Source: Streptomyces sp. NBC_01485 (GTDB lineage Bacteria; Actinomycetota; Actinomycetes; Streptomycetales; Streptomycetaceae). From it: a stretch of DNA of 64,000 nucleotides. The notes under the pieces are model-generated. The model was given only the letters and a program-made list of their open reading frames with translations, was not told the DNA's origin and did no database searches. Positions 16,075 through 23,767 of the stretch are shown piece by piece; position 1 is the stretch's first letter; every line of letters begins with the position of its first letter. Both the position numbers and the translations under genes were made by a program. The stretch is from the NCBI RefSeq assembly GCF_036227125.1, contig NZ_CP109435.1:6510001-6574000 (forward strand). Reading direction: 5' to 3'.

Positions 16075-16374
16075 CCCCGCACCCTAACCGGCGGTTTGTT
16101 CGGGGCTTCCGTGAGGCAGATCACCGGGAGACGGTCTGGTGCGTGGTGTTGCGGAGGCACGCAGTGCCATTACGCTACGACCCGTAGCGAAAGCTCGTGC
16201 GAAGGCTCGTGACGGACGTACACGGGCCGGAGCGGCAGGCCGGGACAGGGCGCGGGGTGGGGACTCCAGCGCTCGTGTCCGGGAAGTTCGAGAAGTTCAG
16301 AACGTGTTTCGACAAGTTCGGGACGTATTCGGAACGCTTTTCACGCAGGCGCGCTGACGGGGGAGGATAGACGC
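16075..16374. other. Intergenic region between TetR and thioredoxin-like genes
   Basis: No convincing gene is seen in these 300 bp. They hold a 7-bp perfect inverted repeat at 16173-16189 and, between 16278 and 16340, several AAGTTC elements (GGAAGTTCGA, GAAGTTCAG, CAAGTTCGG) that could be regulator sites. A GGGGGAGGA ribosome site lies just before 16375. Confidence 0.6.
16173..16189. promoter_or_regulatory. Inverted repeat CGCTACG-ACC-CGTAGCG
   Basis: Perfect 7-bp arms around a 3-bp centre. The size and location suit a TetR operator for the divergent gene at 16074. It could instead regulate the thioredoxin-like gene at 16375. Confidence 0.5.
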
Positions 16375-17352
16375 ATGCAGCCACGGAACATGTCCATGAG
16401 CGGAGTCGTCGACCTCGCCGCGGTGAAGGCGGCCCAGGAGGCCAAGGCGAAGGCGGAGCAGACGCGCGCCGAAACGGCGCGGCAGGGCGGCGCGGGCGCC
16501 GTCTCGCCGGCCGATCTCGTCATCGACGTCGATGAGGCGGGGTTCGAGCGGGAGGTTCTGCAGCGGTCCGCCGAGGTGCCCGTCGTCATCGACTTCTGGG
16601 CCGAGTGGTGCCAGCCCTGCAAGCAGCTGAGCCCGGTCCTGGAGCGGCTCGCCGTCGAGTACGACGGCCGCTTCCTGCTCGCCAAGATCGACGTCGACGC
16701 CAATCAGATGCTGATGCAGCAGTTCGGGGTGCAGGGCATCCCGGCCGTCTTCGCGGTCGTCGCGGGGCAGGCGCTGCCGCTCTTCCAGGGGGCCGCCGCT
16801 GAGACGCAGATCCGGCAGACCCTCGACCAGTTGGTGCAGGTCGCCGAGGAGCGGTTCGGGCTCACCGGCCTGAACGTCGATGCCGACGCAGAGGCGGGCG
16901 GTCGTCCGGAGGCGGTCGCGGCCGAGCCGGTCGGGCCGTACGACGGACTGCTCGAAGCGGCCGTACAGGCGCTGGACGCCGGTGACTTCGGCGGTGCGGT
17001 GCGGGCGTACCAGAGTGTGCTGGCCGACGACCCCGGCAACAGTGAGGCCCAACTCGGTCTCGCGCAGGCCGAGTTGCTCCAGCGGGTCGGAGGTATGGAC
17101 CCGCAGCGGGTACGCAAGGAGGCGGCCGAGCGGCCCACGGACGTCGAGGCGCAGATCGCCGCGGCGGACCTGGATCTGGTGGGCGGTCATGTCGAGGACG
17201 CCTTCGGGCGGCTCATCGACACCGTGCGGCGCACGGCCGGGGACGACCGCGACGCCGTACGGCTGCGGCTGCTCGAACTGTTCGAGGTGGTCGGGCCGGA
17301 GGACCCCCGGGTGGCAGCGGCCCGGCGGGCGTTGGCGCGCGCGCTGTTCTGA
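16375..17352 (+). CDS. Thioredoxin-domain protein with C-terminal TPR-like region (YbbN/CnoX type)
   Basis: A 325-residue protein. An Ala/Lys/Glu-rich N-terminal segment (residues 10-45) precedes a thioredoxin fold with active site WCQPC at 78-82 and the cis-Pro loop QGIPAVFAV. The C-terminal half (from about 185) is helical and TPR-like, with YQSVLADDPGNSEAQLGLAQ. This layout matches YbbN/CnoX, a holdase and redox co-chaperone that works with chaperonins; E. coli YbbN lacks the CxxC pair, whereas both cysteines are present here. The ATG has a GGGGGAGGA ribosome site. A second, shorter thioredoxin gene lies at 36306. Confidence 0.88.
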   Translation: MQPRNMSMSGVVDLAAVKAAQEAKAKAEQTRAETARQGGAGAVSPADLVIDVDEAGFEREVLQRSAEVPVVIDFWAEWCQPCKQLSPVLERLAVEYDGRFLLAKIDVDANQMLMQQFGVQGIPAVFAVVAGQALPLFQGAAAETQIRQTLDQLVQVAEERFGLTGLNVDADAEAGGRPEAVAAEPVGPYDGLLEAAVQALDAGDFGGAVRAYQSVLADDPGNSEAQLGLAQAELLQRVGGMDPQRVRKEAAERPTDVEAQIAAADLDLVGGHVEDAFGRLIDTVRRTAGDDRDAVRLRLLELFEVVGPEDPRVAAARRALARALF

Positions 17353-17486
17353 TCCGGACGCGAGTCCGGGCGGGGTCCGGGTGGGGGCGCGGGCGGAAGT
17401 CCGGGCCGGGGGGCGGGTGCTGACCAGTCGCTAAACGTCGGCTGCCCGTGTCGCCCGAGTGAAAGTTGTGCCGTAGTGGTTCCCCA

Positions 17487-17524
17487 GTGGCCGCGTTTTA
17501 CCAAATCTTGGTAATCGCGGCCAC
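17487..17524. promoter_or_regulatory. Long inverted repeat (hairpin or operator)
   Basis: GTGGCCGCG and TTACCAA on the left pair with TTGGTAA and CGCGGCCAC on the right around an ATC centre, with a one-base bulge. It could be a transcription terminator for the thioredoxin-like gene, although no T-run follows. It could also be a large operator; the inner TTACCAA-ATC-TTGGTAA resembles the nearby TTACT palindromes. Confidence 0.6.
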
Positions 17525-17526
17525 TG

Positions 17527-17539
17527 TTACTGCTAGTAA
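17527..17539. promoter_or_regulatory. Palindrome TTACT-GCT-AGTAA
   Basis: Perfect 5-bp arms with a 3-bp centre. A related palindrome with 6-bp arms lies 128 bp downstream, and both precede the DUF6230 gene. Repeated small palindromes suggest a dimeric repressor. Confidence 0.45.
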
Positions 17540-17654
17540 GACTGAGGCATTGATCTGTCGGATTCTGTCCATCGATCAACGGCTTTGTCCCGGGCATGGA
17601 TGGCACCCTGCGTCGCCGGTCGAGACCTGTGGGTCGTTGTTCGGTTATCCGGCC

Positions 17655-17670
17655 GTTACTAGCCAGTAAC
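17655..17670. promoter_or_regulatory. Palindrome GTTACT-AGCC-AGTAAC
   Basis: Perfect 6-bp arms around AGCC. It shares the TTACT/AGTAA core with the palindrome at 17527-17539. Role inferred from position, 380 bp upstream of the DUF6230 gene. Confidence 0.45.
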
Positions 17671-18050
17671 GAACCCCCTTGTGCGGGCGGCGAGAATGCA
17701 CCACGATCGGCCACGCTCGGTCCAATCCCGTACCCCGACAGCCGGTTGGGTCAACGGGTTTTCCTGGGTCCCCACCGAGCAGGGCCCGACGGCAGTGACG
17801 TCGGCTCTTGGGCAGGGGGGTCTTCGCCGCTCGGCGGAGCCTGTCCAGCAAGGTTGTGCGTGATGCGTGTCAGGCGCGACCAGTGGTTGTCGCTCGGGGG
17901 TGATCGCCGGTGATCGGTGCGCGGTTCGCGCCTCCGAGTACGGGCGCTCCCCTTCCCGAGGACGTAGCACTTCTCCCATCCCTGCCCGGCCGAGCCGCCG
18001 TTTCAGGTGGTGAGCCGGGGCAGGAGATGTACGTCCGAGAAGGAGGAAAT

Positions 18051-18695
18051 ATGGAGTCCCAGGTGCGTGGCGGGACCAGATGGAAGCGGTTCGCCGTTGT
18101 CATGGTGCCGAGTGTGGCTGCCACGGCATGTATAGGTGTCGCCCTCGCGCAGGGTGCACTGGCGGCATCGTTCAGCGTGTCGGGTCAGTCGTTCAAGGTC
18201 AGCGCTGACTACATCGAGGGCAAGGGCTTCTCGCAGTACGGCGCCATCGACACGGGCAAGACGCTCGACGGCAAGGGCGCGATCCACCCGGTCGCGGTGT
18301 CGGCGTTCGCCGATGCCCGCATCCAGAAGATGTGCCAGTCGGTCGTCACGCCGGGCATCCCGTTGCTCGGCTCGGTCACTCTGCAGTTGACGGCAGGTGA
18401 CAGCAGTGACCCGCAGAAGCAGGTCGCGGCCAAGAACCTGTACATCGACGTCGAGGACCTCGGCGCCGATAACGCCGTGTTCCACGACATGGAGATCGGC
18501 GTCTCCGCAGGTTCCATGAAGAACCCGCCCATGAAGGGCGGCACGGAGCAGGCGAACCCCAACGGCTTTGGCCAGCAGGCGTCGTCCGTGGAGCTGTACG
18601 GCGTGAAGCAGACGGCGTGGGCCACCACGGCCGGAACCTTCACCCTGCCCGGACTGAGCATGAAGCTCTACTCGGGCACCAAGGAGTGCTACTAG
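18051..18695 (+). CDS. DUF6230-family secreted or membrane-anchored protein
   Basis: A 214-residue protein that some databases label cholesterol esterase without evidence; here it matches DUF6230. After a basic start it has one hydrophobic segment (residues 14-38), then a beta-rich exported region with FSVSGQSFKVSADYIEGKGF, two Cys (one in KMCQSV, one near the C-terminus) and a final GTFTLPGLSMKLYSG. The ATG at 18051 follows an AAGGAGGAAAT site. It leads a three-gene cassette with DUF6114 and a large secreted protein. Catalytic motifs of esterases are not visible. Confidence 0.85.
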   Translation: MESQVRGGTRWKRFAVVMVPSVAATACIGVALAQGALAASFSVSGQSFKVSADYIEGKGFSQYGAIDTGKTLDGKGAIHPVAVSAFADARIQKMCQSVVTPGIPLLGSVTLQLTAGDSSDPQKQVAAKNLYIDVEDLGADNAVFHDMEIGVSAGSMKNPPMKGGTEQANPNGFGQQASSVELYGVKQTAWATTAGTFTLPGLSMKLYSGTKECY

Positions 18696-18823
18696 GCACT
18701 CGGTGACGGGCGGGGTAGGCCGTGAGGCCCCCCGCCTGCCACCTCCGACCAGGTCTTCGCCCCCCGCCCCATAGCTGGCGGAAGACCCTCACCACGGCAA
18801 CACCGCACCAGGGAGCTGTTTCC

Positions 18824-19462
18824 ATGAGCGCCGAGACTCCTGCCGCCCCCAGCCTGTCCATCCGGTGGAGGCTGCAGTTCCGCGCCTGGCGGGGTACGAG
18901 GCCATTCTGGGCCGGTCTGTTCGTCATGATCGCCGGTGTCCCGATCATGTACTTCCCTTACGCGCACCTCACCATCGGTCAGCTGACGATCCGCATGTCC
19001 ACCACGGCCGGCGCGGGATCACTGATCATCGGAGTGCTGCTCGTCGTACTGGGCATCAGCCTCTGGTTCCAGAAGCACATCCGTACCTTCGCGGGAATCG
19101 CCGCGATCCTGCTGGCGCTGGTCTCCCTCCCTGTCTCCAACTTCGGCGGCTTCATCGTCGGTTTCCTGTTCGGGATGATCGGCGGGGCGATGGCCGTGTC
19201 CTGGGCGCCGGGCCCACCGCCCGCCCCGGCCCCCGCGCCGGAGGCCGGCGCGAACGCCGGGAACGCCCCCGAGGGCGCGTTCCCCGAGGACCCCGCCCCG
19301 GCGGGCGACCTCACCGTGAACCCGTACAGCACGGGCCCGGCCGGCACCGAGAAGACGTCCCTGACCAAGGACGACGAGGGACCGGGCGAGCCGCACGATC
19401 TGCACGATCTGTCAGGAACGAGCCCGGCCAACGGGGCGAACGGGAGGCACAGTGCCGGCTGA
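18824..19462 (+). CDS. DUF6114 membrane protein
   Basis: A 212-residue protein with four hydrophobic segments (about residues 27-45, 62-82, 89-101 and 104-124). The start pattern RWRLQFRAWRGTRPFWAGLF is typical of DUF6114. A long Pro/Ala/Gly-rich cytoplasmic-type tail follows. The ATG was chosen because it has a CAGGGAG ribosome site and homologues begin here. Its 3' end overlaps the next gene by 11 bp. DUF6114 and DUF6230 genes commonly occur together in Streptomyces; their function is not known. Confidence 0.87.
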   Translation: MSAETPAAPSLSIRWRLQFRAWRGTRPFWAGLFVMIAGVPIMYFPYAHLTIGQLTIRMSTTAGAGSLIIGVLLVVLGISLWFQKHIRTFAGIAAILLALVSLPVSNFGGFIVGFLFGMIGGAMAVSWAPGPPPAPAPAPEAGANAGNAPEGAFPEDPAPAGDLTVNPYSTGPAGTEKTSLTKDDEGPGEPHDLHDLSGTSPANGANGRHSAG

Positions 19463-20867
19463 CGAGGTTTCCGCCGGGAGCGATGTGGACGCTGCCCGTG
19501 TGAGGACCACCGGGCCGCGCCATGCGGCACCCAAGAAGCCACTGCTCACCAGGTTCCACATGCCGGCCGGCAAGGCGATAGCCCTGGCGGCCATGCCGAC
19601 GGCGGTTCTGATGGGGATGGGCTTCACGCCCACCCTCGCCAACGCCGACGACCAGCCGGCGTCCAAGAGCCTCACGATCGACGAGTACAAGGACTGCGTG
19701 GCGGCGCTGGCCGGCCCGGACGCCTCCACGTCGGCCCTGCCCGCGCCGTCCGCCTCGGACAGCGCGAGCGACGACGATGCGAAGGGCGACTCCAAGGACG
19801 AGTCCACGGACGGCTCGGACGGTTCCAAGGACGACTCGAAGGACCCGTCGGCGGGCGACTCGGACGGCAAGGACGACTCCTCCACGTCGGGTTCCTCGGG
19901 CTCATCGGGATCCTCGGGCTCCTCGGGTTCAGGTTCCGGCGACTCGGCCGATCCCTCCCCTTCGGCCGCCGCCTCGCCCGACAAGTCCGCGACGTCCGGT
20001 GACACCGCGACTGCGAGCCCCTCGGACACCGGGACGGGCAAGAACGTCCTGGAGACCATCGGCGACGCCATCACGGACCTCTTCGACGGCAAGGCCAAGG
20101 ACTCCGGCTCCGACTCGACGGCCACGTCGAGCCCGTCGCCGTCCGCCTCCGCCCCGGCCGACGACTCGTCGGACTCGGGCTCTGCGGGCAAGGAAGCGTC
20201 GAAGGACGCCACCGACGTCGTCGGCGGCAAGGTGAAGGACACCGCCAAGAACAACGCCGACAGCGACGACCCGGCCGAGGAAGCGGCGAAGGACTCCGAG
20301 GACGACAAGAACGCCAAGGACTCAGAGAAGGCCGACGACGCCACGGCCTCGCCGAGCCCCTCGGAGAGCGCCGGTCCGGACGCCGACGGCTGCCCCGTAG
20401 CCACGGACGACGAGGGAGGCATCGACAACAAGGGCGTCAGGCTGCCCGACGACCCCTGGTTCCTGAACGCCAGTTCGCTGCTCCTGAAGGGTGCCGACTA
20501 CCAGGGCATCGTCAAGGTGAAGACCGCCAACGGCACCGTCAAGGACGTGCTGAAGTACGTCATCTCCGGCGGGACCGAAATCGACGATCTGCACCAGACG
20601 GTGAACGACAAGCAGTCGGGCCGGACGTACCACGTGCAGGCCCGCAAGGGCAGCAAGTCGACCATCACGAACGGCGACACGATCATGTACACGGAGAGCA
20701 TCTCCGGGAACCTGTTCGGCCTGATCCCGGTCACGTTCACCCCGAAGACCCCGCCACCGCTGAACATCCCGCTGATCTACTTCACCAACGTGAAGGTCCA
20801 GCAGGCGGGCCAGCTCGGCGGCACGCTGACCATCCCGGGACTGCACCAGTACACGACGGCCGGCTGA
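19452..20867 (+). CDS. Large secreted Ser/Asp/Lys-rich hypothetical protein
   Basis: A 471-residue exported protein. A long signal-type N-terminus has a hydrophobic segment at about residues 40-62 ending in NADD. A conserved-looking EYKDCVAAL patch follows, then roughly 240 low-complexity residues of Ser, Asp, Lys, Gly and Pro. The folded C-terminal 150 residues contain WFLNASSLLLKG, YHVQARKGSK and PLIYFTNVKVQQ, and end GGTLTIPGL. That ending resembles the GTFTLPGL end of the DUF6230 protein two genes upstream. GTG start overlapping the DUF6114 gene. No known enzyme motif is seen. Confidence 0.78.
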   Translation: MPADEVSAGSDVDAARVRTTGPRHAAPKKPLLTRFHMPAGKAIALAAMPTAVLMGMGFTPTLANADDQPASKSLTIDEYKDCVAALAGPDASTSALPAPSASDSASDDDAKGDSKDESTDGSDGSKDDSKDPSAGDSDGKDDSSTSGSSGSSGSSGSSGSGSGDSADPSPSAAASPDKSATSGDTATASPSDTGTGKNVLETIGDAITDLFDGKAKDSGSDSTATSSPSPSASAPADDSSDSGSAGKEASKDATDVVGGKVKDTAKNNADSDDPAEEAAKDSEDDKNAKDSEKADDATASPSPSESAGPDADGCPVATDDEGGIDNKGVRLPDDPWFLNASSLLLKGADYQGIVKVKTANGTVKDVLKYVISGGTEIDDLHQTVNDKQSGRTYHVQARKGSKSTITNGDTIMYTESISGNLFGLIPVTFTPKTPPPLNIPLIYFTNVKVQQAGQLGGTLTIPGLHQYTTAG

Positions 20868-20914
20868 CGCCCGTCGGCCGAGCCCCCCAAGACCCGTCCG
20901 GGAGCCGCAACAAA

Positions 20915-20954
20915 CGCTGAGGGCGCCCCCTGTCACCAGGAGGCGCCCTCAGCG
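20915..20954. terminator. Bidirectional hairpin terminator
   Basis: A perfect 13-bp stem, CGCTGAGGGCGCC with its complement GGCGCCCTCAGCG, and a 14-nt loop. It lies between the convergent ends of the secreted-protein gene and pyruvate kinase, with no T-run on either side. Confidence 0.8.
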
Positions 20955-21002
20955 CCGTACAAGCCTCACAAGCCCCTGCGCGGGGCCGTCGGATCCGTCG
21001 GA

Positions 21003-22433
21003 TCAGTCGCGGGAGCCGCCGCCGAGGTGGTGGACTCGGAGCATGTTGGTGGTGCCGGGGACGCCGGGGGGCGAGCCGGCGGTGATGATGACGATCTCGC
21101 CCGGGCTGAAGCGGTTGATCTTGGCGATCTCCTGGTCGACCATGTCGACCATCTCGTCGGTCGTGTTCACGAACGGCACGACGTGCGACTCGACGCCCCA
21201 GCTCAGCGCGAGCTGGTTGCGGGTGTTCTCGTCGGTGGTGAACGCGATGATCGGCTGGGACGCGCGGTAGCGGGAGAGCCGGCGCGCGGTGTCGCCGGAC
21301 TGGGTGAACGCCACCAGGCCCCGGCCGCCGAGGAAGTCGGAGATCTCGCACGCGGCACGCGCGATCGAACCGCCCTGCGTGCGCGGCTTCTTGCCCGGCA
21401 CGAGCGGCTGCAGGCCCTTGCTGAGCAGCTCCTCCTCGGCCGCGGTGACGATCTTCGACATCGTCTTCACGGTCTCGATCGGGTACGCGCCCACGCTCGA
21501 CTCGGCGGACAGCATGACCGCGTCCGCGCCGTCCAGGATCGCGTTGGCCACGTCGGAGGCCTCGGCGCGGGTCGGGCGGGAGTTGGTGATCATCGACTCC
21601 ATCATCTGGGTCGCCACGATCACCGGCTTGGCGTTGCGCCGGCACAGCTCGATGAGGCGCTTCTGCACCATGGGGACCTTTTCGAGCGGATACTCGACGG
21701 CCAGGTCGCCACGGGCCACCATGACGGCGTCGAACGCCGCGATGACGGCCTCCATGTTCTCCACCGCCTGCGGCTTCTCCACCTTGGCGATGACGGGGAC
21801 CCGGCGGCCCTCCTCGTCCATCACCCGGTGGACGTCGTCGACGTCCTTGGCGTCCCGGACGAACGACAGCGCGACCAGGTCGGCGCCCATGCGCAGCGCG
21901 AACCGCAGGTCGTCGATGTCCTTCTCGCTCAGCGCGGGCACGTTGACGGCCGCGCCGGGCAGGTTGATGCCCTTGTGGTCGGAGATGACACCGCCCTCGA
22001 TGACGATCGTCTTCACCCGGGAGCCCTCGACGTCCAGGACCTTCAGCTCGACGTTGCCGTCGTTGATGAGGATCTGGTCGCCGCGCGAGACGTCGCCGGG
22101 CAGGCCCTTGTACGTCGTGCCGCAGATCGTCTTGTCGCCGGGGACGTCCTCGGTGGTGATGGTGAACTCGTCACCGCGCACCAGCTCGACGGGACCCTCG
22201 GCGAAGGTCTCGAGGCGGATCTTCGGGCCCTGCAGGTCGGCGAGGACACCGATGGCCCGGCCGGTCTCCTTGGCGGCGGCCCGGACCCGGTCGTAACGGC
22301 CCTGGTGCTCGGCGTGCGTGCCGTGGCTGAAGTTGAAACGGGCCACGTTCATGCCGGCCTGGATCAGCGACACGAGCATTTCGTGGGAGTCGACCGCGGG
22401 GCCGAGAGTACAGACGATTTTCGAACGGCGCAT
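21003..22433 (-). CDS. pyk: Pyruvate kinase
   Basis: A 476-residue pyruvate kinase that makes pyruvate and ATP from phosphoenolpyruvate in the last step of glycolysis. Motifs in order: the N-terminal KIVCTLGPA, then GMNVARFNFSHG (substrate and metal binding), the acidic site in the MVARGDLAVE segment near residue 240, and ATQMMESMI. The C-terminal domain ends near residue 470. The length is usual. It is followed on the same strand by acetate kinase and phosphotransacetylase genes upstream, with a 125 bp gap to ackA, so it may have its own promoter. Streptomyces usually have a second copy elsewhere. Confidence 0.96.
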   Translation of the reverse strand: MRRSKIVCTLGPAVDSHEMLVSLIQAGMNVARFNFSHGTHAEHQGRYDRVRAAAKETGRAIGVLADLQGPKIRLETFAEGPVELVRGDEFTITTEDVPGDKTICGTTYKGLPGDVSRGDQILINDGNVELKVLDVEGSRVKTIVIEGGVISDHKGINLPGAAVNVPALSEKDIDDLRFALRMGADLVALSFVRDAKDVDDVHRVMDEEGRRVPVIAKVEKPQAVENMEAVIAAFDAVMVARGDLAVEYPLEKVPMVQKRLIELCRRNAKPVIVATQMMESMITNSRPTRAEASDVANAILDGADAVMLSAESSVGAYPIETVKTMSKIVTAAEEELLSKGLQPLVPGKKPRTQGGSIARAACEISDFLGGRGLVAFTQSGDTARRLSRYRASQPIIAFTTDENTRNQLALSWGVESHVVPFVNTTDEMVDMVDQEIAKINRFSPGEIVIITAGSPPGVPGTTNMLRVHHLGGGSRD

Positions 22434-22558
22434 GGGGCGATCCTATCGGTTTGTTTCGCTACGGAATATTCCGTCTGGCGGAAGATGCGGAAGATACAAA
22501 TGGGCAGGCTTGTGCTCAGTTGCTTTCCTGCTCGGTCGCCACGCGGCGGAGCCGCATA

Positions 22559-23767
22559 TCAATACCGCCTCACCAGTGCGTAGGTCTGCGTGGCGATCTC
22601 CAGTTCCTCGTCCGTCGGCACCACGGCGACCGCCACCCGCGCGCCGGCCGGCGAGATCAGCCGCGGCTCGTCGCCGCGTACGGCGTTCAGCGCGCCGTCC
22701 ACCGCAAGGCCGAGCGGCTCCAGGCCGGCGACGGCCGCTTCCCGCACCGGCGCCGCGTTCTCCCCGACCCCGGCCGTGAACGCGACCGCGTCCACGGTGC
22801 CGAGTACGGCGTAATAGGCGCCGATGTACTTCTTCAACCGGTGAATGTAGATGTCGAAGGCGAGCTTCGCGCGTGCGTCGCCCTCGTCGATCCGGCGTCG
22901 GATCTCCCGCATGTCGTTGTCGCCGCACAGCCCGATGAGACCGCTCTTCTTGTTGAGAAGAGTGTCGATTTCGTCGATGGACATTCCGCCAACACGCGCC
23001 AAATGGAAGATGACGGCCGGATCGACGTCCCCGGACCGGGTTCCCATGACGAGGCCTTCGAGCGGGGTGAGCCCCATGGAGGTGTCCACGCACCGGCCCC
23101 GCTCGACCGCCGACGCGGACGCCCCGTTGCCCAGGTGCAGCACGATGACGTTCACCTCTTCGGGCGTCTTGTCCAGCAGCTTCGCCGTCGCCCGGGAGAC
23201 GTACGCGTGCGACGTCCCGTGGAAGCCGTAGCGCCGCACGCGGTGCGCGTCGGCGGTCTCGACGTCGATCGCGTAGCGTGCCGCCGCCTCCGGCATCGTC
23301 GTGTGGAAGGCCGTGTCGAAGACGGCGACCTGCGGCAGGTCGGGGCGCAGCGCCGTCGCGGTGCGGATGCCGGTGAGGTTGGCCGGGTTGTGCAGGGGCG
23401 CGACGGGGATCAGCCGCTCGATCTCGGCGAGGACGGCGGCGTCGATGACGGTCGGCTCGGTGAAGTGCTTGCCGCCGTGCACCACGCGGTGGCCGATGGC
23501 GGCGAGTTCGGGGGAGTCGAGCCCGAGGCCGTCCTTGGCCAGCTCCTCCGCGACGGCCTTCAGCGCGGCGTCGTGGTCGGCGATCGGCCCGGTCCACTCG
23601 CGGGCCGGGCCGCCGGTCGCGAGCGGCGCGTGCTTCAGCCGGGCGGACTGCTCACCGATGCGCTCGACGAGCCCGCTCGCCAGCCGGCCGCCGCCCTGCA
23701 TGTCGAGGAGTTGGTACTTCACCGACGAGGAGCCGGAGTTGAGGACGAGGACGCGGGTGGCGGTCAC
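22559..23767 (-). CDS. ackA: Acetate kinase
   Basis: A 402-residue acetate kinase, which converts acetyl phosphate and ADP to acetate and ATP. It shows the N-terminal LVLNSGSSSVKYQL, HRVVHGGKHF, the central YGFHGTSHAYVS, HLGNGASASAV, and the SMGLTPLEGLVMGTRSGD signature. The GTG at 23767 overlaps the pta stop by 4 bp (GTGA), so the start is well supported and the two genes are coupled. With Pta it forms the acetate overflow and acetate-activation route. Confidence 0.96.
   Translation of the reverse strand: MTATRVLVLNSGSSSVKYQLLDMQGGGRLASGLVERIGEQSARLKHAPLATGGPAREWTGPIADHDAALKAVAEELAKDGLGLDSPELAAIGHRVVHGGKHFTEPTVIDAAVLAEIERLIPVAPLHNPANLTGIRTATALRPDLPQVAVFDTAFHTTMPEAAARYAIDVETADAHRVRRYGFHGTSHAYVSRATAKLLDKTPEEVNVIVLHLGNGASASAVERGRCVDTSMGLTPLEGLVMGTRSGDVDPAVIFHLARVGGMSIDEIDTLLNKKSGLIGLCGDNDMREIRRRIDEGDARAKLAFDIYIHRLKKYIGAYYAVLGTVDAVAFTAGVGENAAPVREAAVAGLEPLGLAVDGALNAVRGDEPRLISPAGARVAVAVVPTDEELEIATQTYALVRRY

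Larger units (their letters stand above)
17353..18050. other. Long intergenic regulatory region
   Basis: No gene is supported in these 698 bp. They contain a 38-nt inverted repeat (17487-17524), two further palindromes of the type TTACT-N3/4-AGTAA (17527-17539 and 17655-17670), and a strong AAGGAGGAAAT ribosome site for the next gene. The base composition around 17490-17670 is clearly less GC-rich than the flanks. Confidence 0.65.

Noticed and set aside
16139..16357. Short open frame before the thioredoxin-like gene
   Set aside because: No ribosome site, basic low-complexity composition and overlap with regulatory repeats.
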